Assembly (NCBI GenBank): GCA_033297075.1
Contig: MU858079.1
Coordinates: forward strand, 124,001 to 188,000
Source of the DNA: Rhypophila decipiens
Lineage: Eukaryota; Ascomycota; Sordariomycetes; Sordariales; Naviculisporaceae
Reading direction: 5' to 3'
DNA length: 64,000 nt
The translations under genes were made by a program, and so were the position numbers. Positions 10,592-21,155 of this stretch are shown piece by piece; position 1 is the stretch's first letter; each line of letters starts with the position of its first letter. The notes under the pieces were generated by a model that saw only the letters and a program-made list of their open reading frames with translations, was not told the origin of the DNA and ran no database searches.

Positions 10592-12648
10592 CTAACTTCC
10601 CAGCGCCGAAAGCGAGTTCTCAATCATCCAGTTGATGCCCTCGGCCCGAAAGTCGTCCCACTCAATGTACGAGACCTTGTCAGCATCCCAGACCAGGTTC
10701 TTGCCAACACCTCCACCGGACGCGGCGTCGTAGAGGGGCCACTGAACGGGGCGTGAATCTGGCCGCCCCGTCGACCTTCCTCCGCTTGGATCCATGGTGA
10801 CGAAGAAGCGAATCCACGTGTTGGACATGACCTTGGCCAGCGTCTTGTACGACTTGGGAGCTCCCTCGAATGGATTGCGGGCGTAGCCAACGCCATCAAT
10901 GTTGTAAAAGACATAGGGGATTTCTTGGAAGTGGGCGGCCGACAGGTATCCTGAAAGGAATGTTAGCTCATGACATTCAGCTTTGCAAATGTGGGCGTGG
11001 CATCTCGATTACACGTACCAGGAACGCCGACGTTGGTCACGTCAAACCGGTAGTTCCAGACGGGCACACCGTACTTGGACCACGCAATCGCGCCCCGTCG
11101 AAGCTGGTAAGATTGCATCCTAATCATGTGTCAGCAAGATTTCAGTATCGCAGGTACAATGGTATCGGGGGCTCAGTCTTACCAGTCGCCATAAATGGCA
11201 GTGGTGCGCCTGTATTGCAGACCCAACATGGCGGCCTCGGGCAGTTCAGGGGTAATCACCGGGAACTTGTCCAGCGACGGAATGCCAACAGCCTGGATAT
11301 TGGGATACACAGCGAGAAGCTCGTCAATGAGTTTCGGAAGATTGGGGTGCGGACCAAAGATGATTCGCTCAAGCGACTCCTTCAGCTCCTCGTCAGTGTT
11401 GATTCCACGTCCTGTCGCGCTTCTGTTTGCGCCGAAGGATGCGCCTTCGTCTGTGTTCTGGCCCATGAGAACGGGGATGCGAGGAAACCTGCCATCCCGG
11501 ACCTGGTTCGACGGGTAATCGGCAATAAAGTCGCCATCCATGGCGGGCAGCCAGATGGCGACACCCAGAGCTTGGTTGCTCAGGACAGCCATGAGATCTT
11601 CAAGGGGAAGGGAGCGGAGGCAGTCAAGCGAGGCGGGAGTACCAAGCGTGTCGGCACAGGCAGTAGCAGCCACAAGCTTGTTGTAATTGGTTTGCGGGAT
11701 CACTGTGTTGTTCATGCCGCCCGGCCAGCGATGGAGAGCACCGCCAAAGCCAGATTGGGACACGGCAGCACGAAAGAGACCGTCATCTCGTCCTAGAGGA
11801 GAGTGCTTCTTGTCAGTCACAGAAAGAGGTTCCTTGACACAAGGCAGGTCTTACCGTTGTAAGCAAACAATTGCGCATTGATGCTGATGGCGCCGGCGCT
11901 CTCTCCCCAGAGAGTCACCTTGTCGGGAGCACCGCCAAAGGCAGCAATGTTCTCCTGGATCCATTGCAGAGCGAGTCTTTGGTCGCGGAAACCAAGATTG
12001 GTGGCGCCAGAGGCCTGCACCTCGTTGCCAGACAAGAATCCAAAGGCAGCCATGCGATAGTTGAAGCTGACGGCAATGATCGGGGTACCAAGCTCAACAC
12101 TGTTTTGGACAATGAAGGTGAGGTTGTACCGCTTGTCCGCCGAACCTCCCATGGTCAAACCACCGCCGTGGATCCAGACAGCCACGGGAAGCTGGGCCGA
12201 GGGACTGACTCCGGCCGGGCGGACAACGTTGATCTGCAGACAGTCCTCTGACATCTCATACCCAATCATGTCGGGCCCGAAGCCCATACAATGAGGAGGA
12301 TACTTGGTGGCACTGCGAGCACTAGTCCATGTGGTACTCAGAGGTTCAGCAACGGTAAAGCGAGCTGGCTTCTGAATGGTGCACGCATTTATTAGCGAAA
12401 AGTCCATGTGGATATGACACTCAGAGGGCAACATGTCAACTCACTTTTGCATACGGCATGCCGAGGAAAAAATCTTGCTTGTACTTGGAGTTGCACAAGC
12501 CGACATAGGTGCCGTTCTTGACGGCAGCCGTCGGCGCTGTTCTCTTGCATCCTGCCGATCGGTCCTCGTGTGCGGGTCGGAGCGAAGTGGCACTGACGGA
12601 GGATACAACGAGTAGCCACCCGGCCAGGAGGTTCTTGGAGAACTGCAT
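10592..12648 (-). CDS. Secreted type-B carboxylesterase/lipase
   Basis: Five exons on the minus strand, 12648..12445, 12371..11855, 11792..11183, 11119..11019 and 10950..10592, give 596 aa; phases agree at every junction. The start at 12648 was chosen because it begins a clear signal peptide (MQFSKNLLAGWLLVVSSVSA), so the product is probably secreted. The fold is the cholinesterase/type-B carboxylesterase alpha/beta hydrolase: oxyanion-hole HGGG (about 136-139), nucleophile in GESAG (Ser about 226), an acidic residue in QNTDEGASFG, and the His in AAHFQEIPYVF. Length matches the family's usual 540-600 aa. It would hydrolyse carboxylic esters extracellularly; the substrate cannot be told. The two neighbouring genes to the right are also serine hydrolases. 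Confidence 0.92.
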
Positions 12649-13864
12649 CTCGGCGAATCGAACCTCGGGGAAAGTACTGGACCCAAAGTGTGTAAAAGGG
12701 CGGTTCGGTTCGAGTGAGCCGGGCCGGGACAACTTGGACTGCAAAGCCCTTATATACTGTCGACTATCCAGGCCCCGAATCCCAAGGAGCTGGCACCGTA
12801 TTGCCGGGAACCAGCTCGTTCCCTTGCAGCAAGCAATTCGTCAAGGTGAAGCCCGGAGTCGCCCACATCTGCACTTTTCTCCACTCGTTGGCCCGGGGGA
12901 AACCATTAGTTTATGCAGGAAGATAGCAAAGGGGAAAGGCGAGAAGGAGGGCGAATGGTGGTGATGGATATGGATCCAACAAGCCGAGAGCGTCCATCGT
13001 AAAAGCCTGCAGATAACTGCATCAGTAGCCGTCCTTTTCCCCGCCCAAGACCCCTGACGATAGCTGAATGCGAGTTAACCACAGCATTGGGCGAAACGAG
13101 AAAAACAGGGACACTCGCCCTGAATCAGGAAAGGATGGAACATCAGCACTACCCCAGGTTCTTCAAAAAACAACCAACAGGCAATAATAGAGGTCTGAAC
13201 TGGCTTAGTAACGAATTAATCAACGACCATGTTGGCTGCAATGGACATGTCTTGGGTCCAAACCGGTAAATCCCAGGTAGGATTGCCGGCCGCGACTGCC
13301 CTGGGCGCGCTGCCCACGTGTCCGGCACCATCCGGTTTGGAACAAGATCCCTTGCCGGGACCCGAGCCGAGCGGCGGAAGATTGAAGCATTGCAGGGAAT
13401 GGACCAACGCCAACAAGCACAAAGACCAATTCTCTGTAATGACATTAATGTCTATAAACATTGGCGATACATCCGTCCGACATCACAGATTATTATTGCA
13501 GCCTCTGTACTCGTACGGAGTTTCCGTGGAATGGCCCAGGACCGTGACCTGGCCTGCAGCACTTGTACAACCTCGAACAGGCAATTAGTCAGCACTAGTT
13601 TTCGAGGGCTGAACTATTGATCTCTGTAATTCCCCTAACCCAAGCCCAGGATGCGACATCAAATTGCACAAGTCTCGTGGAATGTTTCGCATCCTACGGA
13701 TGTTCTTTATCGGCATTATCTGGATTCTGGTCAAGGATGGCATTCATGTTTTCCCTGCATGCGGCCCTGGAATTGGCCATGTCAATGAGGTAGGTACCTT
13801 GCTACGTGAGACGAGCGGCGGTGCTCTGAGAGTGATTGATCGCTTTCTTCACCGAGAAAAGCGC
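12649..13864. other. Intergenic, promoter side of carboxylesterase
   Basis: No gene is seen. It contains the carboxylesterase 5' region and the 3' flank of the beta-lactamase-like gene. A half-copy TACGGAGT lies at 13513-13520. Confidence 0.5.
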
Positions 13865-15747
13865 TCATGCTCTTTCTAGGCTTCTTCCCAAAACCGGCAC
13901 CTCCACTCGCTCGGCCCTCCCATCGCCTTCCGTCTCAAAGATGAGCAGATCAACGGGGTAATTCCCCCAGCGCAACCGATCCCCCTCCGCCCACGAGCCA
14001 CAATCCGCCGCCGCAGGACGTCCCACCAGCCCCAAGACCCCCCGAAAGGCCGTCCTATTACCCTCGGTCAAACCCACCGCCGGATACAGCCACATGCCCA
14101 ACTGGGTTCCTTTCTCCCCCCTCTGCTGATACTCTGCTATCAAGGCGAGCATGTCCGTGCCATTGCTGACCATCTTGGAGACAAACAGGCCCGGCTGGTT
14201 AGTCTCAATGGCCACTGTGACGAGGGAGGAGGAGTTGTCGATCGATGAAGTGTACATGTAGGTTCCTGCTAGATCTCTCCGGGCCTGCTCGCGGGCTGCT
14301 TGCTCGGCGGCGGGGAGCCAAATGTCCATGAACGCGTCTCTTATAATCTCCATGCCGGAGCTGAAGGATGATGGTCCTGCGGAAGTGATTGAGATTCCGA
14401 TGTTATGATCGGGGGAGAGCGCAATCAGACTGGTGTATGTGTCTCCGCCTCCTTGTTTGGTGTAGATGTCTGTGACTCTTGACGTGCTGGTGCTGGGGGA
14501 CGTTGAGATGGGGATCGTTTGCCGGAGGATTTCCCATGGTCGTCCAAGGGAGAACACCAAGCTTGAAGTGTGAGTGACGGGCTTGAGCCATTTGCGCGTC
14601 GATATTGCTGGCATGAGGGTCGAGCTGATGATGGACCGGCCGAGCGTGGTCAGGTCGCTGACAGACTGGTAGTACCCGGCGGTCCTGTTATTTCACCCGT
14701 TATCAGGACCATGAAAGACATATCGACGGGTCAGGAAGTAAGAATACACACGGTGCTTCATCTCCGAAATCAAGGTCCCAGCCGTTGTATATCACGGCAT
14801 TGGTGTCGTTGCCGGGGTTTGTTAAAAACGTGCGGGTGAGGTTCAGAGGTTGAATGAGTTGTGCTCTCACTAGGTCCGGGAACGGCGTTTGGGTAATCGT
14901 TTCGATGGCATAGGCGAGGATTTGAAAGGCCATATTGCTGTAGTTTGGGGTGCTGGATGCTGCCGAGACGGGATATGTTGATAGTATCAACTTGATCGCT
15001 TCTAGAAGGCATCATCAGACTGACTGCTATGGGATACTTTGAGTATCATTGACGCACCCTCCCTAGTACAGGGTTTGAACCCAGTGGAACCGCATCTGAC
15101 GAGTTCGGACTGATTTAGAGGTCGGGAAAAGGGCATCTCGGTGAAGGCCGTCGAAATGTCACCAAGAGCATCTGATGGTAGAGCCCTGGGGATTAGCAAC
15201 ACTCTGGCGTCAGACATGACGTTGTATTTCTCGTACAATCTCTTGAGATGCCACTCATCTGACTGGCGAGGCCGCCAAGAGTCACCTCGGACCAGTCCGG
15301 GCTGCCTATGCCGTCTCTTTGTGGACGGACGGCGAGCTCAGGAACGTACTTGGTGACCGGCTCATCCCAGTACTTATGACCCAGCTTCGAAATAATGGCG
15401 TAGACAGTCATGACCTTGGAGATGCTGTGGATTCGAAAGAGAGTGTCTGGTCCCACTTTGGATGTATTCAGAAACGGAGCCGTGCTGTAATGCGAATACA
15501 TGGGTGCAGTGGACGACGAGGAATAGACCTGGACTGCAAACGAGACCCTTTGACGGTCGATTCGGGAATCCAGCTTCAGCAGCCCGTCAAACGTCTCTGC
15601 TGCTGCGAGGAATGACGAGGACACCGGGTCCGTTGGCGGTGGGTAGGCTGGTCCCAGAAGGGGACAGTTTTGAGCGAGACATGGTCCAATGAGAACCCCA
15701 TAGGTCAGAAGTTGTAGACACAGAATCTTGGCCATTCTTGCGTTCAT
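13865..15747 (-). pseudogene. Beta-lactamase-like serine hydrolase with an apparent 1-nt frameshift
   Basis: Three coding blocks on the minus strand, 15747..15058, 15001..14752 and 14684..13865, would give about 586 aa. A signal peptide is seen (MAKILCLQLLTYGVLIGPC). The class-C beta-lactamase/transpeptidase-like fold is shown by the SxxK motif in RIHSISKVMT (nucleophile Ser, base Lys), the YxN motif in NYSNMAFQ, and a C-terminal extra domain usual in fungal homologues. Around 15238-15242 the frame shifts: GISRD is followed one base out of register by LYEKYNV, as if one T were lost, and reading straight on gives a stop at about 15193. No intron signals explain this. It is either a recent pseudogene or a sequencing error, since everything else is intact. 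A 320-bp retroelement lies 238 bp upstream. Confidence 0.8.
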
Positions 15748-15985
15748 GTTCTCTTGGGCTTCTTATTGATTCGAGTTGAATCTGGATTCCAGTGCTCTCA
15801 GAAGCCAGATTTTATAATGATAACGGCACTAATCCCCCGTCGTTGACTGTTTAGGAGAATTTCATCTTGTCAGTTTGATTGAGAAAACGGCTGGGAGATT
15901 ATCTGTCCAGAGTGCGACCCGAATTCAGCCGGTGAGATCTTTCCGGCTCTTCCAAATGTCCTGCAGGTTCGGACCTTCAAGTTTT
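15748..15985. promoter_or_regulatory. Presumed promoter of beta-lactamase-like gene
   Basis: This is the sequence between the ATG and the retroelement. No specific operator is recognised. Confidence 0.3.
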
Positions 15986-16305
15986 TGTCATCCGGTAAAA
16001 CGTTAATCGCACCAAGACTAGCTGAGTCTATATTGCAACACTCCCCCGGGCTCAATAGTCTTGGAGCTCTATAGGTTCTATGTGTATGAATACAACTTTG
16101 TAGTCTTAGTGGCCGGTTCTGGAGGTCTTTTTCTTTCGGTTGCGGATTGGATCGAACACACTACCTCTTGCGCTTCCGCTGGGCTTATAAGCTCTATAGC
16201 AGTTTGGAAGAGTGAAGCGGTTACCAAACGCGCCACCCGGGCTCATAACCTGTCATCCGGTAAAACGTTAATCGCACCAAGACTAGCTGAGTCTATATTG
16301 CAACA
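15986..16305 (-). mobile_element. TRIM-like miniature LTR retroelement (320 bp)
   Basis: Two identical 55-bp direct repeats (15986-16040 and 16251-16305), each with TG...CA ends, flank 210 bp of internal sequence. Both outer borders carry the same 5-bp target duplication, GTTTT (15981-15985 and 16306-16310). Read on the minus strand, the base after the 5' LTR begins GGTTATGAGCCCGGG (16250-16236). This is complementary to a tRNA-Met anticodon arm, as in the half-tRNA priming site of copia elements. The polypurine GGGGGAG (16047-16041) abuts the 3' LTR. The interior also has tRNA-like A- and B-box sequences (GTTCGATCC). No coding capacity is present, so it depends on another element. Identical LTRs point to a recent insertion. 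Confidence 0.85.
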
Positions 16306-16958
16306 GTTTTATCAGATGAAACTTAGACGGAGCTTCCTTATTCTCGGAAAAATGAGCTAGAACTTGAATTTATAACTCTGAGCTGAATATCTCCTTGTGT
16401 ATTTCTTATCTCCGGGAGCGAGCCGAGCGCGGTAACCACGATTTCACCGGCTTAGACCACGCATCGACCTGATTTCCAACTCGGAGAGTTTCTTCTTCGT
16501 CATGAAACAGCACTGAGCGGGCTTGAGACCGTGATTCCACATGTGTTCGGATGGATGCAGGTGGAAATTGCGGCCGAAGGAATCTGTAAGTTGCAGTGCT
16601 TACATCATGTTCATTTTCCACTTGCTGAGTAAATCCGGTACCATTGAAGGATTTAACTGATTCAAGTCGTCAGCTTGTCCGCTTCTCGTCCGCTCCACCC
16701 CTGCTATCCGAGAACGAGGTGGTGTGGTGAGATTTGTCATCCCTGTTGTCGAGATGTGTTGACACGGCAGGTATCGTAACATGAATATTGTGAGGTAGTC
16801 TGCACGAGCAGCTATATCAACTGGACACCCAGTCCCCAGACCATTGGTGCGACTCTCATTATTGAAACTCACAACTCTCACCATTCTTACCTGCTCTCTA
16901 TCTACCATTTTCCATAGTCTCTGGGCACCCTAAGCACTCGTCTTTATCAACACCAAGT
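16306..16958. other. Intergenic before alpha/beta hydrolase
   Basis: No gene is seen. It is the presumed promoter and 5'UTR of the hydrolase at 16959. Confidence 0.4.
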
Positions 16959-18064
16959 ATGGCTGACTGGGCTGAAAGAATTCCCGGGATCAAGGCCCTC
17001 CTGGAATCCAGGTTCGACCGCGTCGACGTGGCATACAAAACTGTCAACAATCAGCCAATCGAAACTGCGATTCTCATTCCCAAGTCTCTTGCCCCTGATT
17101 CCACGTCAGTCCCGGTCCTGGTCGACATCCACGGCGGGGCTCTGGTCATGGGAGCAAACCCCGAGCCAGGTTTTATTGCAAGATGGTGAGTTTTCCGGCA
17201 TGTGCCGCATGTCTGAGTAGTATTATGATGTTAACCACGACAACTTACAGGGCGATTGACTTGGTCGAGCAAGAGCAGGCAATCTGGGTTTGTCCATCTT
17301 ATCGTCTGCTTCCCGAGTCCACCAGCGGCGAGATCCTCGACGACATTGACGACTTTTGGAAATGGGTCCATCATCCTGCATCGGTATCTTCAGGTCTCCA
17401 AGCAGCAGTCAATACCGTCAGACCAGGCCTCACACTGAACCTCTACCGTGTCGCTCTCCGCGGAGAAAGCGCTGGAGGCTTCCTCTCTTTGCAGACGGCC
17501 TTTCTCTACCCCCACTCCAAGGTCAAGGTCGTCATTGCGCATTTTCCCATCATGTACACCGACCTCGAGCACGATCCGTTGCCCGCCAGATCCAAGGATG
17601 TTCCTCCCGGGTCCGACGCCGACAAGTTGATTGACAAATACCTTGAGGAGGTTGCAAAGAAGCCCGGTCAGATCCGGACGGTGAGCCCCTGGCCGGAAAT
17701 GGGCGAATTCCTGTTCGCCACATTTGGTACGGGCCGACTCAAGAGTTTGACTGGTGATGACGAGAGGATGACACTGCGTTATGCCATGTCCAGAGCAAAG
17801 AGTTTGCCGCCCTTGTGGGTTGCTCAGGGGATTCAGGACCCCATTGTGAGTCGTGCCTAGATGCTCGAGTAGATTCATAACTGACATGGTGCACAGGTTG
17901 CGAAAGAAGCTACCGATGAGGTTGTGGCCAAGATTCGAGAGGCATACCCGGACACGCCGCTCAAGTATACCGTCGAGGATGGGGAGCATGGCCTTGGGGC
18001 AGATTTGGCCATCACAGACTCGTGGGTAGCAGAGGGTGTCGCGTTTGTCAAGAAGTACTGGTGA
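16959..18064 (+). CDS. Alpha/beta-hydrolase (HSL-type esterase)
   Basis: Three exons, 16959..17185, 17251..17845 and 17897..18064, give 329 aa; phases match. No signal peptide, so probably cytosolic. Motifs of the alpha/beta-hydrolase-3 (hormone-sensitive-lipase) class are HGG in DIHGGALVMG (about 58-60, oxyanion hole), the nucleophile elbow RGESAGG (Ser about 149), Asp in QGIQDPIV and His in GEHGLG near the C-terminus. The catalytic triad is complete and the length is typical. It hydrolyses an ester or lactone of unknown identity. It is divergent from the beta-lactamase-like gene with a retroelement between, and the MITE sits 124 bp past its stop. Confidence 0.9.
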
Positions 18065-18188
18065 AGTGACGCCATAAGAGCATGGGGTATTTATCATGAC
18101 GAAAGAAAAGCTGGACTGCTAGAATAAAAATCACATCTCCACGAACTTGGTAATCATGAACTACTATGTCCCGCCAGACGCAGTCTAA

Positions 18189-18670
18189 GGGTAATTGTAG
18201 GGACACCCCTACTTTTTGGTAAAGAAACACACATATGCCGCCCTGCCAGCTGCGATGGGCACGGGCAATATAAATAACGTTTTCTGGCCGTAAAAACCAT
18301 AAATGCATGGGCACCGCCCATGCAAGCACATGCAAGCCCCCCCAAGCCAACCATGCCTTCTGGCGATGGCTTCATTTGACGATGGCTTCATTTGACGATG
18401 GCTTCATTTGACGATGGCTTCATTTGACGATGCCTTCTGACGATGGCTTCGTTTGACATTTGAGAACGATCAATCTACTGCATTCAACACTCAGTAGCTA
18501 GAGGTTTGATGTGGCTAGTAGTGGTGGGCATGTATGGTGTGATACCTGGGAAAACGGGGTTTTTGTAGTGTATGATTACAGGGCTAGTTTTCAGGCCAAC
18601 TGCCATGGCACTGCCAGGGTGGTATATGTGTGTTTTTTACCAAAAAGTAGGGGTGTCCCTACAATTACCC
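18189..18670. mobile_element. hAT-type MITE with perfect 8-bp target duplication
   Basis: Ends are inverted repeats of about 60 bp. The first 35 bp are identical, starting GGGTAATTGTAGGGACACCC at the left and its reverse complement at the right. CAGTCTAA flanks both sides (18181-18188 and 18671-18678), an 8-bp duplication typical of hAT transposons. The 482-bp body has no transposase frame, so it is non-autonomous. Internal tandem repeats are listed separately. Confidence 0.88.
18365..18457 (+). repeat. 16-bp tandem repeat inside the MITE
   Basis: GATGGCTTCATTTGAC is repeated four times perfectly (18365-18428). A shortened 13-bp copy (18429-18441) and a one-base variant (18442-18457) follow. 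Confidence 0.9.
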
Positions 18671-18800
18671 CAGTCTAATGCCGGCTGATAGTATGTCAAT
18701 GTAGTAACCCTTCCCGACGTCTGCCAGCTGAAGACATCAACTCATATGCTTCCCATATAGCTATCAATCTATCCAATCAGAAAGGTCCCGGTGACCCTGG

Positions 18801-19916
18801 TCATTCTTCGGGGTCTTCATCCCCCATCTTGGCCTTGTACCACTCTTCCAGACCAAACTTGGACCTCTTCTGCAACTGACGCGCACTAACCTCAGGGAAC
18901 ACGATTGGCGGGTGCGAGTGCGTCGAACTGGAGCCGGGGGTATTAAAGACCATTGCGAACGTCCCGTACCTCTCGGCAGTAGATACTGTAACCGAGTCTT
19001 CTCTGAGAAAGAAGAGGCGGTGTTTTTCGAAATCAGCTACAACCCAACCATGTCCCATGCACGGAATGAACCCAGTGTTCCAACCCTTCTCTTCTCCGCC
19101 CAACATGCCAACAAGCGAAAAGTGATTCCACAAAGCGTGTTTGCCTCTGTCCATTGCAGGTCCGAATTTGCTCCAGCAGCGGGTTTCCTCCAAAGCCTTG
19201 AAATCTTGGTGTTGTGTGATCTTCTTCACGAGTAGGCTGTACCAAGCGTTGGTCTCGCCAAAGCACGAGGCGGAATGGAGGACCTGGCGCATCGCAAAGG
19301 TCACCGCCCTGATATCGACACCGGGCCATTTGGTATTGGACATGCTATCCAGGATCTTGGTGAGGGTGAGGAGGACAGCGATGTCTATGAGCTCCAGGTT
19401 CAAGCGATCTGATGTTTGGATCAAGTTGGACAAGTGACCGAGCTTCTGGCAGAGGATTCGGAGGTCGCTGGTCTGGTCGTTTACCAAGGAAGCACAGGCG
19501 CCCTTGACTGTGGAGGACCTGCCTATTGTCGAATCCAGATATGACGGGACAATCTCCCAGTGCCCGGGGTACGGGACGAATTCTCTCGGGCGGCTATGCG
19601 GCCTTGCGGTTGATCTGCCCAGAAGGGCCAGAACTGAGACAAGTTTAAACCAGTATCGGTCGGTCTCGTCGATGCTCGTTGCGCCGTTGACCCTGGGGCT
19701 GGTGATGGTTTGGCGGTACTGGTAATCGCTGTCCGCCCATCCGTCCGTAGGGGCCATAGTCCTTCGCTTCTTCTGGAGGTGTCCAGTAGAGGGCAGTTCT
19801 GGGCGAAGTGCAGGCAAGACGGCTGACTGCGATGATCGTGTCCTGACCCCTGAATCATCGTCACGGCCGCGCTTCTTTGCGCAGGATCTGCTCGCAACGT
19901 CAAGATTGGCGGCCAT
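18801..19916 (-). CDS. Hypothetical protein, possibly nuclear
   Basis: Single exon, 371 aa, ATG at 19916. I do not recognise the family. The N-terminal 60 residues are basic and disordered with two NLS-like clusters (AKKRGRDDD, QKKRRTMAP). The remainder appears folded and helical (DRYWFKLVSVLALLGRS, LNLELIDIAVLLTLTKIL), with a C-terminal part rich in aromatics (GHGWVVADFEKHRLFFL). No catalytic motif or membrane segment is evident. The gene ends 123 bp past the MITE's right target duplication. Confidence 0.65.
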   Translation of the reverse strand: MAANLDVASRSCAKKRGRDDDSGVRTRSSQSAVLPALRPELPSTGHLQKKRRTMAPTDGWADSDYQYRQTITSPRVNGATSIDETDRYWFKLVSVLALLGRSTARPHSRPREFVPYPGHWEIVPSYLDSTIGRSSTVKGACASLVNDQTSDLRILCQKLGHLSNLIQTSDRLNLELIDIAVLLTLTKILDSMSNTKWPGVDIRAVTFAMRQVLHSASCFGETNAWYSLLVKKITQHQDFKALEETRCWSKFGPAMDRGKHALWNHFSLVGMLGGEEKGWNTGFIPCMGHGWVVADFEKHRLFFLREDSVTVSTAERYGTFAMVFNTPGSSSTHSHPPIVFPEVSARQLQKRSKFGLEEWYKAKMGDEDPEE

Positions 19917-21155
19917 GTTGATCGTGTACTGAGTGACGGAATCGGAGTGCTGAGGGAAGATGTACCGATAAAAGATAGTCTTGCGAATAAGGAATATAAA
20001 AGGAAGGATAGTATAATTGATGAGGAGACGCTGCTATTTGAAGAGAAGAGGGCTAGAGAACTACAGTGAAGTTCACTTGGGTAAGTGGGGAGATTCTGGT
20101 TGTTGAGGGAGAAAAGATGTTGAGAAAGGAGATGAACTGCTTTATAGGTAGTTGGGGAGGATCTTCCGTCTTAACGCTGGTGGGAAAGGTTATTAGTAGA
20201 CCTTATAGGGCTATTGATCATAGGTGTACTAGACCAGCCTGATGATCAATAGTTTGGGGCCATCTGACTTTAGACGAGATGGAATTCAACAATCGTAAGC
20301 GATAGTCGATAACAAGATCATCAGACGGGAGACCAGATAGTTACCATTGTACCTTGCCCCTATTAACTCACAGTATCACTCCAACCAAGTACTTTCCCCA
20401 CTAGACATCAAGTTTATAAGATCGAAGAGACAAGAGAAAAGATCAGATGATATATCTAACGAAAGTAGGTGATTGGGTTGGTAAGATGTGGACATCGCTG
20501 CCGTCATGACATGAGCTGTACAGAACTTTATCATTCTGCGATCCAATCTTTAGAGTTTACAACTGTAGGAAAGGTAAAGTGAGTCATCAGAAAGAGTGTC
20601 ATCGTCGTCATATATTTCCAAATAGAGATTAGATTCTTGATCACGAGGGTTTTCCATAGCATTATAAGCGAATTCAAGATGGTAACAGAAGTGACAGTTA
20701 TTGTACGGACGTCAATTGCCAGACCTATGGCATATTCCTGGGAACAAGCTGAGTAGTGAGTAAGGATGACTTGAAGCTGCCAGCTAGGCCCACGATGGCT
20801 TCAAGTGAGGATCAAGGGGCTTATTTTCTATTCCAAAGTCTATGTCTGTTTTTGGGACGAGTCTTACAAGTCTATCATAACCAGGAACCATACCCTCCAC
20901 AGGAGGAGCACAACACCGTGTTGACTGCCAGTGGCCTTGACCAATAACGGTGGCCAATTCCTCACCCCGTTGGGATGGCTGCTGCAGCCTTTAGATAGCG
21001 GGATGCACCTCAATCCTTGTGTCACCGAGGATTTTGTTCATGCCAAGTAAGACACCCATTATTACCTCTTCATTTCCCTCCCCGCCCGTTCACCTTCTCG
21101 ATCTTTTATCTGCCTTGGCGGGAACTTGAAAGCTTGATTCGACACCATCGCCAAG
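19917..21155. other. Intergenic, about 1.2 kb
   Basis: No gene is seen. A 10-bp inverted repeat CTATTGATCA / TGATCAATAG lies at 20211-20220 and 20243-20252. The rest is AT-richer upstream sequence shared by two divergent genes. Confidence 0.5.

Noticed and set aside
16145..16249. tRNA gene inside the retroelement
   Set aside because: A- and B-box-like sequences are present, but acceptor and T stems do not pair, so it is not a functional tRNA.
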